Source: Pomphorhynchus laevis (taxonomy: Eukaryota > Acanthocephala > Palaeacanthocephala > Echinorhynchida > Pomphorhynchidae). Taken from it: DNA of 64,000 bases. The notes below the pieces were generated by a model. It had not been told where the DNA came from. It did not search any database and saw nothing but the letters and a program-made list of their open reading frames with translations. The DNA lies in NCBI GenBank assembly GCA_012934845.2, contig WNNJ02000020.1, forward strand, positions 1 to 64,000. Direction: 5' to 3'. Position 1 is the stretch's first letter. The number at the start of each line of letters is the position of its first letter. Below, one piece after another: positions 31,886 to 43,109 of the stretch. The translations under genes and the position numbers were made by a program.

Positions 31886-34776
31886 ATTCAGAGAACACTG
31901 ACCATTCCTTAGGGTATCTGATTGTATTTGATAGACCGTGCCTTAGTAAAACCAAAAAGGATTCCAATGCAACTCGTTGCTATTTATCGGTAGGTTATTC
32001 AAATTTACGAAGTCTTCCTGCACAACTTGTAGAGCTTCGATACCATGTTGAGGTTAATGCGTATGATATATTCTGTGTTAGTGAGTCATGGCTACATGAA
32101 CACATCTTGGATGCCACTGTAAATATTCCAGGTTATCGTCTACTTCGAGGACACAGGAGGTCCAGTATGCGAGGGGGCGGTGTTGCAGTGTACGTTCGAG
32201 ACCATTTGCTAATTTCTGGCATCGATCAAGTTTGTGATCCGCAAGGCTCGTTCGAGAGTATTATCTTTCATATTGGGTATGATCGTGTTGGTATCAGTCT
32301 CTGCGTTGTATATCGCTCACCTTCTATGATCACTGATTGTAATCTTCTGAAGTCAGTATTGCGATCGATAAGTATCAGTTCTCATTTCCTTCTTCTAGGA
32401 GACTTCAACCTACCTAGATCAGATTGGCGGCAAACAATATTTGATGATGGCACCGTCGTAGAAAGAGAAATCTCCCACTTCCTCGCTGATGAACTCTTAC
32501 TAGTACAACACATTCAAGAGCCCACACGATTTTCTTCCCATAATAATGATACTATACTTGACTTGGTTTTTTCCAAACGTCTTGAAGACATAGCTCGAGT
32601 GGATTATCTTCCACCGATAGGTAACTCTGACCACTGCGTGCTATCACTACAGGTCACCCCAAACTTTAAATTCCGCCATTTTACGGCTCCCATCGTAAAA
32701 CGGGTTTGGTCAAAAGTGCTTGATGAGCAAATTTTATCTTTCTGTCAACGTCGTCCACTATCTTTAACAAATACTAAAGAAGTCTCACTAAAAGTGATTG
32801 GGGATTACCTTTTAGGTATTTCTGACGTGTTTGCACCAAAGAGTATCATCTCGCCAAATACTAAATATCCTGTTTGGTTCGATAAGGACCTGAGATTGAT
32901 GTTGCGAGTACGAAATCGTCTTTGGAAGTTATCTCGTTCGCTTCCGTATTACGCCAACATTTATAGGTATCTTAGGAACGTCTGTACTCGTATGAAAACG
33001 TTAAAACGTGATAAATTCGAATCTACAATCATCAAGGAAGTTAATCGCAACCCCAAGCTATTTTGGTCATATGCTCGGCAAAACGGAACGCTCAACTCTG
33101 CAATCAAGCATGTGCACTCTGAATGTGGCTTGGTTACAAATGAAACTGATATAGCTGAGACCTTCGCATCCTCGTTCTCTTTATCCACTTTACCACATTG
33201 CGATTCTCATATGATATGGTACGGGTGCTCTATCCCTCCGCGTAATGAATCCCGGCCAATTTGCGTTACTGAAATTCAAGATTATCTCAATAATATTCGT
33301 GTTTTTAGCGCAGCTGGCCCCGATGACATCTCCCCATACCTGCTCAAAGCTTTATCGAGTTACCTGGCACCATTCCTGACTATTATCTTTGATAAAATTC
33401 TGGCCACTGGCAGTGTCCCAGAAGATTGGAAAACTGCAACCGTTGTTCCTATTCCCAAAAAAATTTTTGCATCATCCTGTGGTGATTATAGGCCAATAAG
33501 CTTAACATCTTCTCTGTGCAAAGTTATCGAACGCGTTATCAGCACTAGAGTCTACGATCATCTTGTCTCTCTTGGTATAATATCGTCCACTCAACATGGT
33601 TTTCGTCACTCCCGTTCTTGTTTGACGAACTTGCTTACCGCGCGCGAAACTTGGACCCAGTCGTTAAGTTTTGGTAGCTCACTCGATATAATCTTTATTG
33701 ATTTTTCGAAAGCCTTCGATCGCGTCCCTCATGATGGGATGATTAGGTTGTTAGCACACTACGGAGTATCCTCCATGTTATGCAATTGGATTCGTGATTT
33801 TTTGGACGGGAGATCATTTCAGGTGAGGGTTGGCAATATCATGTATTCTACTAGGTTAGTTAAATCCGGAGTTCCGCAAGGTACAGTCCTTGGTCCCTTG
33901 CTTTTTATTATATTTATCAATGATCTTCTGTTACGAATAAACAGTCCCTGCCTGGCATTCGTTGACGATGTGAAAGTGTGGTGCGATAGCATCTCAGATC
34001 CTGATGGCCGGCATCTACAACATGATCTCCAGACAATCTACGACTGGAGCAGTGCTACCGGTATGACCATAAATGTAGATAAGTGCGTTCATATGAAACT
34101 CGGCAAATGTAAATCTGATCATGAATTCTATTTAGGATGTTATAAGCTTCACAACATTTCTGTTCATAGAGACCTAGGGATTATTTTGAATAACGACCTT
34201 AAAACACGACCGAATACCGATTATATCTACGGTAAAGCCATGAAGGCCTTGTATTGTATTAAGAACACATTTAGTAAGCTGCATCCAAAATTATTTAAGC
34301 ATCTCTACTGTGCGTTAGTCCGTCCGCATGTGGAATACTGCATCGCATCAACTTTTCCATCCACCAAGGCTGAGATGAAAAAGACCGAGTCGATTTTACG
34401 TAGAGGAACCAAACTTTGCATTACATCTCTTTATTCTTACAATGAGCGCCTAGCTTGCTTAAAAATGCCTTCAACGGCCCAGAGGCTACTATATTTAGAT
34501 CTTGTAGCGATGTGGCATTTGGTTCGTGGAAAAGAGGGGTTCCCATCCAATTCGATAAAATTGAGAAATTCGCGTCGCAGAGGTCACTCCCTTACGTTAT
34601 TTAAATTCCCCCATGGCAAAATAAGGAGTGTGAGTAGGCTTTCCCACCGCGCATTGAATGTTTGGAATTCGCTGCCTGAAGACGTCGTCAATGCTACTAG
34701 CAATAGACACTTCAAGAAGATGCTGCTGAAGTGGATTGTGAACTCTAATTTGGATTCGTGGATGTATTTTAATTGA
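31792..34776 (+). CDS. CR1-like LINE ORF2: APE endonuclease-reverse transcriptase
   Basis: 994 codons without a stop. Domains by residue: APE endonuclease about 66-290 (YSNLRSL, FCVSESWL, GGVAVYV, LLGDFNLPRSDW at about 202, NSDHCVL at about 278). Reverse transcriptase about 520-790 (YRPISL at 565, QHGFRHSRSC, FIDFSKAFDRVPH at 636, GVPQGTVLGPLLF at 692, FVDDVKVW at 722). A C-terminal thumb region includes LVRPHVEYC, and the end is WNSLPEDVV. Both catalytic aspartates of the active-site box are present, but the box reads FVDD instead of FADD. The start overlaps ORF1 in a different frame, so translation probably depends on reinitiation, or the true start is downstream. Confidence 0.88.
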   Translation: MHTGFSGCQVASCRTLETVGSFNCRDPCFHVNSENTDHSLGYLIVFDRPCLSKTKKDSNATRCYLSVGYSNLRSLPAQLVELRYHVEVNAYDIFCVSESWLHEHILDATVNIPGYRLLRGHRRSSMRGGGVAVYVRDHLLISGIDQVCDPQGSFESIIFHIGYDRVGISLCVVYRSPSMITDCNLLKSVLRSISISSHFLLLGDFNLPRSDWRQTIFDDGTVVEREISHFLADELLLVQHIQEPTRFSSHNNDTILDLVFSKRLEDIARVDYLPPIGNSDHCVLSLQVTPNFKFRHFTAPIVKRVWSKVLDEQILSFCQRRPLSLTNTKEVSLKVIGDYLLGISDVFAPKSIISPNTKYPVWFDKDLRLMLRVRNRLWKLSRSLPYYANIYRYLRNVCTRMKTLKRDKFESTIIKEVNRNPKLFWSYARQNGTLNSAIKHVHSECGLVTNETDIAETFASSFSLSTLPHCDSHMIWYGCSIPPRNESRPICVTEIQDYLNNIRVFSAAGPDDISPYLLKALSSYLAPFLTIIFDKILATGSVPEDWKTATVVPIPKKIFASSCGDYRPISLTSSLCKVIERVISTRVYDHLVSLGIISSTQHGFRHSRSCLTNLLTARETWTQSLSFGSSLDIIFIDFSKAFDRVPHDGMIRLLAHYGVSSMLCNWIRDFLDGRSFQVRVGNIMYSTRLVKSGVPQGTVLGPLLFIIFINDLLLRINSPCLAFVDDVKVWCDSISDPDGRHLQHDLQTIYDWSSATGMTINVDKCVHMKLGKCKSDHEFYLGCYKLHNISVHRDLGIILNNDLKTRPNTDYIYGKAMKALYCIKNTFSKLHPKLFKHLYCALVRPHVEYCIASTFPSTKAEMKKTESILRRGTKLCITSLYSYNERLACLKMPSTAQRLLYLDLVAMWHLVRGKEGFPSNSIKLRNSRRRGHSLTLFKFPHGKIRSVSRLSHRALNVWNSLPEDVVNATSNRHFKKMLLKWIVNSNLDSWMYFN

Positions 34777-34860
34777 TATTTTAAAATGTAATTTGTGAAC
34801 AGTTGAAACAGCCATTTGCGGCTAGTAACTTGTACACTATAATAATACAATAATTTCATT

Positions 34861-36120
34861 TTCGGAGGATTAAGGAGATATCGATTTTAGTTCACTGCTC
34901 GTGAAAAGATGCTGCTTTACCTCGTAAAATCGTGTGATCACGAGTAATTAAATTAATTGAAGGATTTCACGTTGCTTATCGCGCAATTCTATAACAAGAC
35001 GTTTATGCGTTTATCTTTCAGTTGATGACAATCTTGGTTTAATATGCATTCTACCAAAATGCGTCAGACTATGTCTTTTGGATATCGTCCGCGCTGCATA
35101 CGATGAAGTGGCTGATACAATCACTGAATTAATCACAAGTTTCAACGTATGTACCAAGACCACAGCCTACATTAATATCTCGGGATATATCGATTTAGTG
35201 AATTATCCCTAAAAGGATATTCGCTGTGTGCGTATAACATTGTGATATGGAATAATGAAATACATTAAATGATAGTTGTTTTTGACGGAATTCTATACGA
35301 ATACCGTCATGCGCTTATCATTCAGGTATCAACAAGTTAAGTTGAATATGCACCCTACCGAATCAGCATGCTATTCTTCAGATGATGAATTTTGTATATC
35401 ACATGTGCGAATAAGGTTTCGGTGGTTGAGACAATTAACCACGTGTTGGTTTCGCTAAGTTTATAAAGCAAACGATACGATTTGATTGTCATGTAATTCG
35501 CACTCGTTACAAATATCCGCACGGCAAAGGATTCGGTGGTTAAGGCAATTAACCACGTTAATTATTAAATTAACCTTTAATCATTATCCGTACGCTTTCA
35601 TTATTCCCTGTTGAACCGAGATTAGCTGCAATAAAATTAGATGTAAGTATCTGTTTAAGTTTTCGAGTGATTCGAAAAGGAAAAAACGTCGTGCTTATTG
35701 ACCAACTGTGCGAGCAATCCTTTTTCAAATTATGCAATTCGATGCGTATTCTGATCAAAAGATAAATCATACCATCTTTTTGAGCATGATTCTACCCTAT
35801 TAATCAAAGTTTGCATTCCATTGTCAATAGCTTACCACTTACATTTTTCAAATTCGAGTCAACCTCGTGAAGCTCTATAAAGTTTATATACGCTTAACCG
35901 CATATCCATAAGAAAGAAGTCTTGTATTTTCTGGGGAACTTCAATCTGAGTGTATAAAGTGCAATTCATGAAAGTACACTTAGTTTTTAGAGGTATAATC
36001 GCCGTTGGATTTGAATTGATTTAACAATGGGGTCACGTGCTGTCCAGAAAGAATCGTGAAACTTATTATCGATGTTCTCTATGTTGAAGCAACTGCTTGC
36101 AGAAGGCAATTCATCGATCC
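34861..36120. other. gene-free stretch with short direct repeats
   Basis: No coding sequence is supported. GG(T)TTCGGTGGTTGAGACAATT at about 35414 recurs as GATTCGGTGGTTAAGGCAATT at about 35529, each followed by AACCACGT. A looser repeat pairs 34985-35070 with 35282-35370. This could be old satellite-like or element-derived sequence. Confidence 0.5.
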
Positions 36121-36124
36121 AGTT

Positions 36125-36850
36125 TGACCGAGAAATTCGCTGCTTGATCTAGATATTCGCCGTTTAATCTAAATATATATATTTTGGACTCTTGATCTAG
36201 ATATTATCAGATTGATCTGGATATTCGCAACTTGATCTACATATTATCAGCTTGATCTGGATATTCGCAACTTGATCTACATATTATCAGATTGATCTGG
36301 ATATTCGCAACTTGATCTACATATTATCAGCTTGATCTGGATATTCGCCGCTTGATTTGTATATTCGCAACTTGGTCTAGATATTCGCCGCTTGATCTAG
36401 ATATTCGCCGCTTGATCTGGATATTCAAAACTTGATCTAGATATTATCAGATTGATCTGGATATTCGCAACTTGATCTACATGTTATCAGCTTGATCTGG
36501 ATATTCGCAACTTGATCTACATATTATCAGATTGATCTGGATATTCGCAACTTGATCTACATATTATCCGCTGGATCTGGATATTCGCCGCTTGATCTGG
36601 ATATTATCAGCTTGATCTGGATATTCGCAAGTTGATCTACATATCATCCGCTTGATCTGGATATTCGCCGCTTGATCCGGATATTCGAAACCTAGTCTGG
36701 ATATTATCCGCTTGATCTAGAAATTCGCCGTTTGATCTGGATATTCGAAACTTAGTCTTGATATTCTTTGTTTATCTAGATATTCTCCGCTTGATCTACA
36801 TCTTCGCCGATTGATCTAGATTATTTCCTCTTGATCAGAAAATTCGTCGC
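36125..36850 (+). repeat. 20-bp minisatellite with 40-bp higher-order pattern
   Basis: About 36 copies of a 20-bp unit. Two main variants are CTTGATCTGGATATTCGCAA and CTTGATCTACATATTATCAG. In the centre they alternate, giving a 40-bp higher-order repeat. The edges (36125-36190 and 36740-36850) are more mixed. Confidence 0.92.
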
Positions 36851-37139
36851 CTGATTGTATTTATGCCATTTATGTTATCTCAACTTATTTTGTGTAACAT
36901 TACGCTGTTATACAACAGTGGATTAGTTCTATGTACTACATATCGGCAAATACAAGCTGGTGGGACGAGCTTAAAAATATTTCTATAATAATTCTGATAA
37001 TGCTAGTATATTTTATTTTTTAAAATATACTAGCATTAGTATATTATACTAAAATATACTAGTCACATCCGTATAATTTGCAATATAAAAATTTGTTTGG
37101 ATTTAGGAAGTTTTTCTTTAATACCAAAGAATTTAGCTG

Positions 37140-37372
37140 CACAAAACCATATTAATTAATAGTAGTTTTAGTTAATGTTAATTTAATGTTCATATCTAGA
37201 TATACACCTTCTTTATCATTAATATTGGTTTTGTTAAGAATAAGGCTTTCTGGATAAATGTGCTCACTAATTGAATAAAAAATTTTAGAGTTAAATACAC
37301 ATATGTCATCAATGTATCGAAACATATATTTCATATATTTATATTGTTTAGATTTAGTTTTTACAATAAAAA
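37140..37372 (-). pseudogene. Penelope-like RT fragment with YIDD motif
   Basis: The minus strand encodes YKYMKYMFRYIDDICVFNSK, then YPESLILNKTN and YLDMNIKLTLTKT. It is almost identical to 23215-23410 and breaks off on both sides. Confidence 0.85.
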
Positions 37373-37492
37373 TCTTTTGGTTATTTAAACTTACAATTAT
37401 TCCTGTAAGTTCCAGATTATTCCTGATCAGTTCCAGATCATTCCCTTTAGTTTAAACATTCTTGATTATAACTAACTAATTGACATCTTATT

Positions 37493-38835
37493 ATGGCAAA
37501 GAGAAAGCTAACTAAAAATGTAGACCAGCAACTTAAGTCCATCAAGGAAACTTACATCGAAAAGCAAATTGGATGCAACCACTAGAACTGCAATATTTGG
37601 ACTCATGTTGCCATTCCTTTCACTGACGAGGATAACGCTTCAGGACGGAATTTCCTCTGCGGCTTCTGTTGTGCTGTCCTCGTAGGTAAGCTAATGAAGC
37701 ATAACCACACAAACAGTGGAGACGTTCTGGAGGATAACGAAACAGAGTTGTGCTCAATAAATGAACTTACTGATGTATCTTAGTCGACTCAGACCGCTGT
37801 TATACATGGACCATCAATAAACGACAAAATATATTCCAAGCTATCGTCGTCATCCGTTTGCTTGCTAACTTCTTCGCCATCTATGAATCCCGTTCTTGAA
37901 ACTTCTCTCAAACACACTCCACCTTTAACTAATGGTAATACTTGCCTTAAACTTCTTCTTTCTAACAATGCAAACAGTAAAGGCATTCATCTCGTACCTC
38001 ATTTTTCCTATTTCCCCACACATCTAAATACATCTCATAACTCTTTCTTCTCTTCACGTACACCTTACTCTACCTCAACCATACCACTTCTCAATAATTT
38101 AATCCTTCCGTCAAAATCATCTCCAGTAACATCTCCGCTCAACCGATTCAACAATCCACTCCTGTCACGCATGCTCCAATCGTATCACCTCTCAATAAGT
38201 TACCTCTTTTCGTCAAAATCATCCCCAGTACAATCTCCAATCAACCAATTTAACATTCCACTCCTGTCACACATGCTCCAAACTATCTTAAATCTTCACT
38301 TAGCACCCCTGTCATTTCCACGTTTATCAGCTCTTCTGCCTCTAATCCTAACATATCTGTCCATCCACAACTTCCACGTAATCGTTTTCCTTCGCGCGAT
38401 CGATGCATTATCATATCAAACTTAAAGCTTCCCGAATCTGCTTTTCCTCAATATCGCCTCGATGATGATGTATCTGCTTTCAGGTCTATCCTTTCAACCA
38501 TTCTTCCTGATGATAATCCATCCCTTTTCAATAATATCGCTCCTGTATCTTTTATCCGTTTAAACAAATCCACTAAATCCAATCATCTCAGTCATCCACT
38601 CCTAAAAATCGTTTTCCGGCATAGTTCACATGCATCCTTGGTACTGTCAACGTTTAAAACTTCTTACCACTTCGTCTACTTGTCGTATCTTTCCTGACCG
38701 CTTCTATTCTGATATTGCCCAGCTCAATTTAGCTCGCATTGAGAAACATCGACGTAAAACAAACGACGAGTCATCCTTGTCAATACGTCAAATCAACGGA
38801 AATTTTCACATTGTACACACAAGGCCAAAAATCCG
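37493..38835 (+). pseudogene. LINE family 3 ORF1, PHD-like finger and C-terminal domain
   Basis: This starts MAKRKLTKNVDQQLKSIKE. A zinc finger follows: IGCN, stop, NCNIWTH and NFLCGFCCAVLVG. It is the same arrangement as the CR1-like ORF1 at 30629. A serine/threonine/proline-rich linker (37862-38400) has internal repeats (SKSSPV, PLLSHMLQ). The end (38410-38640) resembles a LINE ORF1 C-terminal domain: ISNLKLPES, SILSTILPDD, FIRLNKS, HPLLKIVF. Stops and frameshifts break the frame. Confidence 0.6.
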
Positions 38836-41625
38836 ATGGTGTCCCATCTCTCCCCCTTATCTTCTTCGCTAGTCGATCTAGCTCCTGAGCATACTTTTCG
38901 TCTTAGTTTATTCAACACTCGCTCCATTCTTCATAAAGCTGATATGCTTCTCGATATCTTCGATCAATTATCTATCGATATTCTCTGCATTACCGAATCC
39001 TGGCACTCTGACTCCGACGATCTTGCTATTCGTCGTCTATGTCGCTCTGGTTGTTCTCTAGTTGAATCAGCTCGTCAAATTGCATCTCATACATCTACTG
39101 CTTCTAACCATGGCGGTATTGTTGCCATTGCTCGTCACACAATGTCTTTACGTAAAATCAACGTTAACATCCGTTACACTTCGTTCGAATTACTCATATG
39201 CAGATTATCAACTCCTTTCCCTCTGGAACTTGTGATTTTATACCGTCAGTTGCCCCCTCACGTATGTTCGTTAACGACCTTGCAGATCTTATGCCTCACT
39301 CTTATACTCCTTCTTTTGTTGTCGGTGACTTTAACATTCGTCTTGATCGCCCGGCTGACTCTGACTCTATCACTTAAACTAATATTTTTTTTGATTTTAA
39401 CTATTAATTACTTTAAACAAGCCAAACTCATATTCGCGGCGGTGCTCTTGACATCATTGCTATTCCTAACTGCTTCAATGACTATACCTCCTTGTCAATT
39501 ACTGATCCTGGTTTGTCCGATCATTTCCTTGTCACTCTAACTCGTCCCCATCCTCATTATCCGCCTCCATCATTATCCACACCAAGTCGACTCTGGAAAC
39601 TTCTCGATATCCTATGCACAGCTTTACTAAATTCTTTACTCTTTTCACTTTCTTTAACTATATCTCCCGATGATATCTTCATTCTGTTTGATTCTGAACT
39701 TACAAACATTCTTAATAACCTTCTGCCTATTCGACCACGACGTTGTCAGCGGTCGTGCCATGCTCCCCGGTATGATTCAGACTGTAGTCTTTCTAAGCGT
39801 CGGATCCGTCACTCTTTTCGTGTGTTTAATCGCTTTCTTAAACGTTTTCCAACCTCACTCCCTCCAAACCTCCGTGCTTCCTATTTTCTCTTCGCCGTTC
39901 CCATCTCATTTTATGCGAACTAAACGTACTCTCTTTTGGCGAAATCAACTCGAGTCCTCTTCCAACTCTAAATCTCATTGAAAAATCTTAAACTCGATTC
40001 TTTCACGATCACCTACCCCTTGTAACATAAGTCATGATGAATTTTCCTTTTATCTAAGCTATATAATTTAATTTCCGTTCTACCCATATGCCCCTTATAT
40101 CCTCTCATCTCTTTAAATACTTCCCTCCTAGAGCTATTATACCTTCTTCCCGTTTCGTCTGACGAAGTTTCTTTGGTTCTTCTGTTATTACTTAATAATA
40201 ACTCTCCTTCTGACCCAATTCCAACCTACTTGCTTAAAAAATCTGCCCATATATCTCACCCTTCCTAACCACTTTGTTCAACTTGTCTATCCGCAGCCGC
40301 ACATTTCCTTCCTACTGGAAATGCGCCACTGTTCGCCCTCTCCTCAAAAAGCAATCTCTCGACCCTTCACTGCCATCTTTGTACCGTCCTATCTCACTTC
40401 TTCCAACCCTCTCTAAACTCCTTGAGCGTCTCGTTCTCAAACAAGTTGATACATATCTATTTTCCTCCAACTAACGACTTACTCATTCGCGCGATCAAAA
40501 ATTATATAGTGTCATAGTTTCTCTTGATATATCATCTGCTTTCGACATTGTCGATCACTCGATTTTTCTCCATCGTTTTCGTCATGATTATGGCTTCTCT
40601 TTACCCACTGTATCATGGTTTTCTTCATATCTGTCAAACCGTACATTTCGCGTCTATTCTAACTCTTCTCTCTCCCATCCTTCATCCATCCCGACCGGTG
40701 TTCCACAAGGCTCCGTATTAGGCCCTATGCTTTTCTCTCTTCTTCTCGGTGACTTGTCTTCGATTTCTCATAAATTTAACTTCCATGTTATGCAATATGC
40801 TGATGACATTCTCATCTATGCTCACGCACCTGCTTATCGTATTCATGATCTTAGTGTTTCTGCTTCCAACTGTCTTGCCTCAATTTTCAATCATATTTCT
40901 TCTCTTCTTCTTTCTCTGAATCCTAATAAATCAAAAATAATGTGGATCCTACCTCGACGCTTCGACGTAGAACCTCCCTCCGTATCATTAAATTCTACAA
41001 TTATCCCTATCATTGACAATCTCATTTTCTTAGGCTTCCATTTCGACAACAGACTTTCATTTAAACCTTTCGTTTGAGATAAAGTACGCTCATCTACCTT
41101 GATTATTCGCAACCTTCGTCAAATTCGTAGATTGATCGATTTCCTTTCATGTATCACTCTCACATCTTCTCTCATGTTCTCAAGACGTGATTACTGTCTT
41201 AGTCTATTTTCCAACTCACCTAATCCACTCTTCTTCCTTTACAACGCATCATTAACGTAGCCGTCCGAGTTCTACTCCGTCTTCGTCGTTTTGATCATAC
41301 ATCCCACCATCTTGTTTATCTCGATTGGCCTACCATTTATTGTCGTGTTCAAATCCGTCTTCTTATTATTGTTTTTCGCCTTATAACTTCTCATATCTCT
41401 TCATTTATCAACCTTCCTTTTCTCGACAATTCCGGTCCTATGTACTGTGCTCTCCGTTCTCGTAATTCCCTTCTTTTACATGTCCCAAACTATTTCTTTT
41501 GATTTCCGCTCCTTTGTTGTGGCTGCTCATCTCTCGTGGAATCATCTGCCCATTCATATCCGCCAATCAACATCAATGCCGTGCTTCAAACGCCAAATCC
41601 AATTCCATTTCAACAATTAACTAAT
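38836..41625 (+). pseudogene. LINE family 3 ORF2 endonuclease-reverse transcriptase, broken
   Basis: Endonuclease at about 38880-39560: FNTRSILHKADMLLDIF, ILCITESW, GGIVAIAR, VVGDFN in a shifted frame at about 39320, and LSDHFLVT at about 39515. Reverse transcriptase at about 40270-41080: WKCATVRPLLKK, YRPISLLPTLSKLLERLV, SLDISSAFD (shifted) and GSVLGPMLFSLLLGD, then MQYADDILIY with catalytic aspartates. A C-terminal block follows to about 41620. At least seven frame changes, so inactive. Confidence 0.8.
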
Positions 41626-41784
41626 TAATCTGTGACTTTTGCTGTGTTCTTTTTATTGTTAGTGGTCGTGTAAACGTGAGGTTGGCACGCATTGGTCACA
41701 TTAAATAAATTTTTATTAAATTTTTTATTAATGTTATAAAACCATTCGGTACATATAGGAATAGTTCTTTGTACATAAGTCCAC

Positions 41785-42450
41785 TTGCATTATGGGGCCT
41801 TTGTAATTAGAGTATAAACGACGTGATCATCAAAAATAACTGAATCTGATGGTATTCGCAAATCATCAAGCCAAACAACCATCTTACTTTTAACCTGATC
41901 CATGATATATTCATCAGTACCTATAAAACTTCAGAGTACTTTGATTCCGTTATATATAATATTTATCTTTTCACCACTCAACACTTTTTTAATCGTATAT
42001 TGTTATATATGTGTTTACAGAAAGAAAACATTTACGGCGTTTACATAATAGCCAAATTTAGGACCGATCTTATCGATCGCCTTCCATACTTGCAGCAATT
42101 AGTCATAAGTCCCTACGAAGATGGTACCATCAGCATACCACAACTGGACGATATCTGGAAAAAGGTTTTTCAAGTGGTTTATCATTGGTATAGATAAAAC
42201 TGCAAAAGCGGTCATAGCCTATGGATCGCCCTGAGTTATATCTTCATCGGAGAAAATACACTTATCATTAACAGATAGTCTCGATGGGTTGATGTAAAGG
42301 GATCAGTCTTCATTAAGCGATTATTCTTGGATGTTGAAGATAAATAGATTTAATTGAACATGAATTAGATGTCTCTGTCAATGTATTATTCAAACGCGGA
42401 ATAGTTTTTCTGAATAAACCGCATCTACAGAAATAATTTTAAAATTTTAG
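41785..42450 (-). pseudogene. LINE family 4 RT fragment, minus strand
   Basis: On the minus strand: ISVDA (motif A), FSDEDITQGDP, stop, AMTAFAVLSIPMINHL (motif B region) and LWYADGTIFVG (motif C with the second aspartate changed to G). Then FIGTDEYIMDQVKSKMVVWL. It aligns with the plus-strand copy starting at 43110. Stops and the YADG change show decay. Confidence 0.7.
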
Positions 42451-43109
42451 AACCGATTGGACGTTGACCCGGCAGTAAATACCCTTAAGGCACTATACAA
42501 TGGATTGACTTTCAACCGATTTTCAAGATGCTATACAACTGATTGACTTTCAAACTTTTTAATTTTATTTGCATTTGTGATGCAAATGTAAGAGCCTTCG
42601 GCTCATTTTCTTGTCAATTTATAATAATATCAAGTTAAAATTTAAAATCAAAATTTTAAATAAAAAAGGAAATAGTCTATAAAATATTTTTTAATCTTAA
42701 TGTATGAATTAAAAATGATGCTTTCTGCTTCAAGTTAAGAAATCTTTCTTGAATACCTTCTTGAAATTTCATTGGTAGGGTTGAAATAAATTAGTTTTAT
42801 CTTTAATTTAAACGGAGCTTATAACGAAAATTTCAACATGTGTTCGAGTTCGTTTTCACGGGGAGCATAAAGATTAAGAAAGTAAGTCGCTTTTGCACGA
42901 ATTTTGAAGTGGTCTGAAAATGCGAGCATTATTGGTTGTCGACAACCAATAATAGTTGATAAATAATAATATTAATTAATTATATAAATATTAATATATT
43001 AATATTTATAATATAATAATATCCTTCGACTTCGAAGAATAGTTATTCCAGCTCGTGTTTAATGTATCAGTGTGTTACCTTTGTGAACAGGTATTTACCT
43101 TTGTGAACA
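42451..43109. other. spacer with palindromes between opposed LINE copies
   Basis: No gene. It contains a perfect 26-bp palindrome at 42928-42953 (ATTATTGGTTGTC and its exact inverse), small hairpins near 42565-42605 (TTTGCAT...ATGCAAA, GAGCCTTCGGCTC) and the direct repeat TACCTTTGTGAACAGGT twice at about 43075-43111. Confidence 0.75.

Larger units (their letters stand above)
29940..34860 (+). mobile_element. CR1-like LINE, both ORFs open
   Basis: A roughly 4.9-kb plus-strand non-LTR retrotransposon: a 5' region of up to 690 bp, ORF1 at 30629-31885, ORF2 at 31792-34776 overlapping it by 94 nt, and a short 3' UTR. A PHD-like finger in ORF1 and the APE endonuclease plus reverse-transcriptase sequence point to the CR1 group. 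The ORF2 style resembles CR1-like elements known from flatworms and other invertebrates. It is the best-preserved LINE in the window. The exact 5' end is uncertain. Confidence 0.85.
37380..41705 (+). mobile_element. LINE family 3 (CR1/L2-like), near full length, decayed
   Basis: A plus-strand element: 5' leader 37380-37492, ORF1 37493 to about 38835, ORF2 about 38836-41625, and a 3' UTR with the hairpin CGTG-loop-CACG at 41675-41689. It ends in an AATAAA/T-rich tail. Tails of the same family lie at 23490-24125 (minus) and 59405-59895 (plus). Base composition is richer in C/T on the plus strand than its neighbours. Many frameshifts. Confidence 0.8.

Noticed and set aside
36125-36850. CRISPR-like array or coding repeat
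   Set aside because: Tandem 20-bp units without spacers; the unit length is not a multiple of three, so no stable reading frame.
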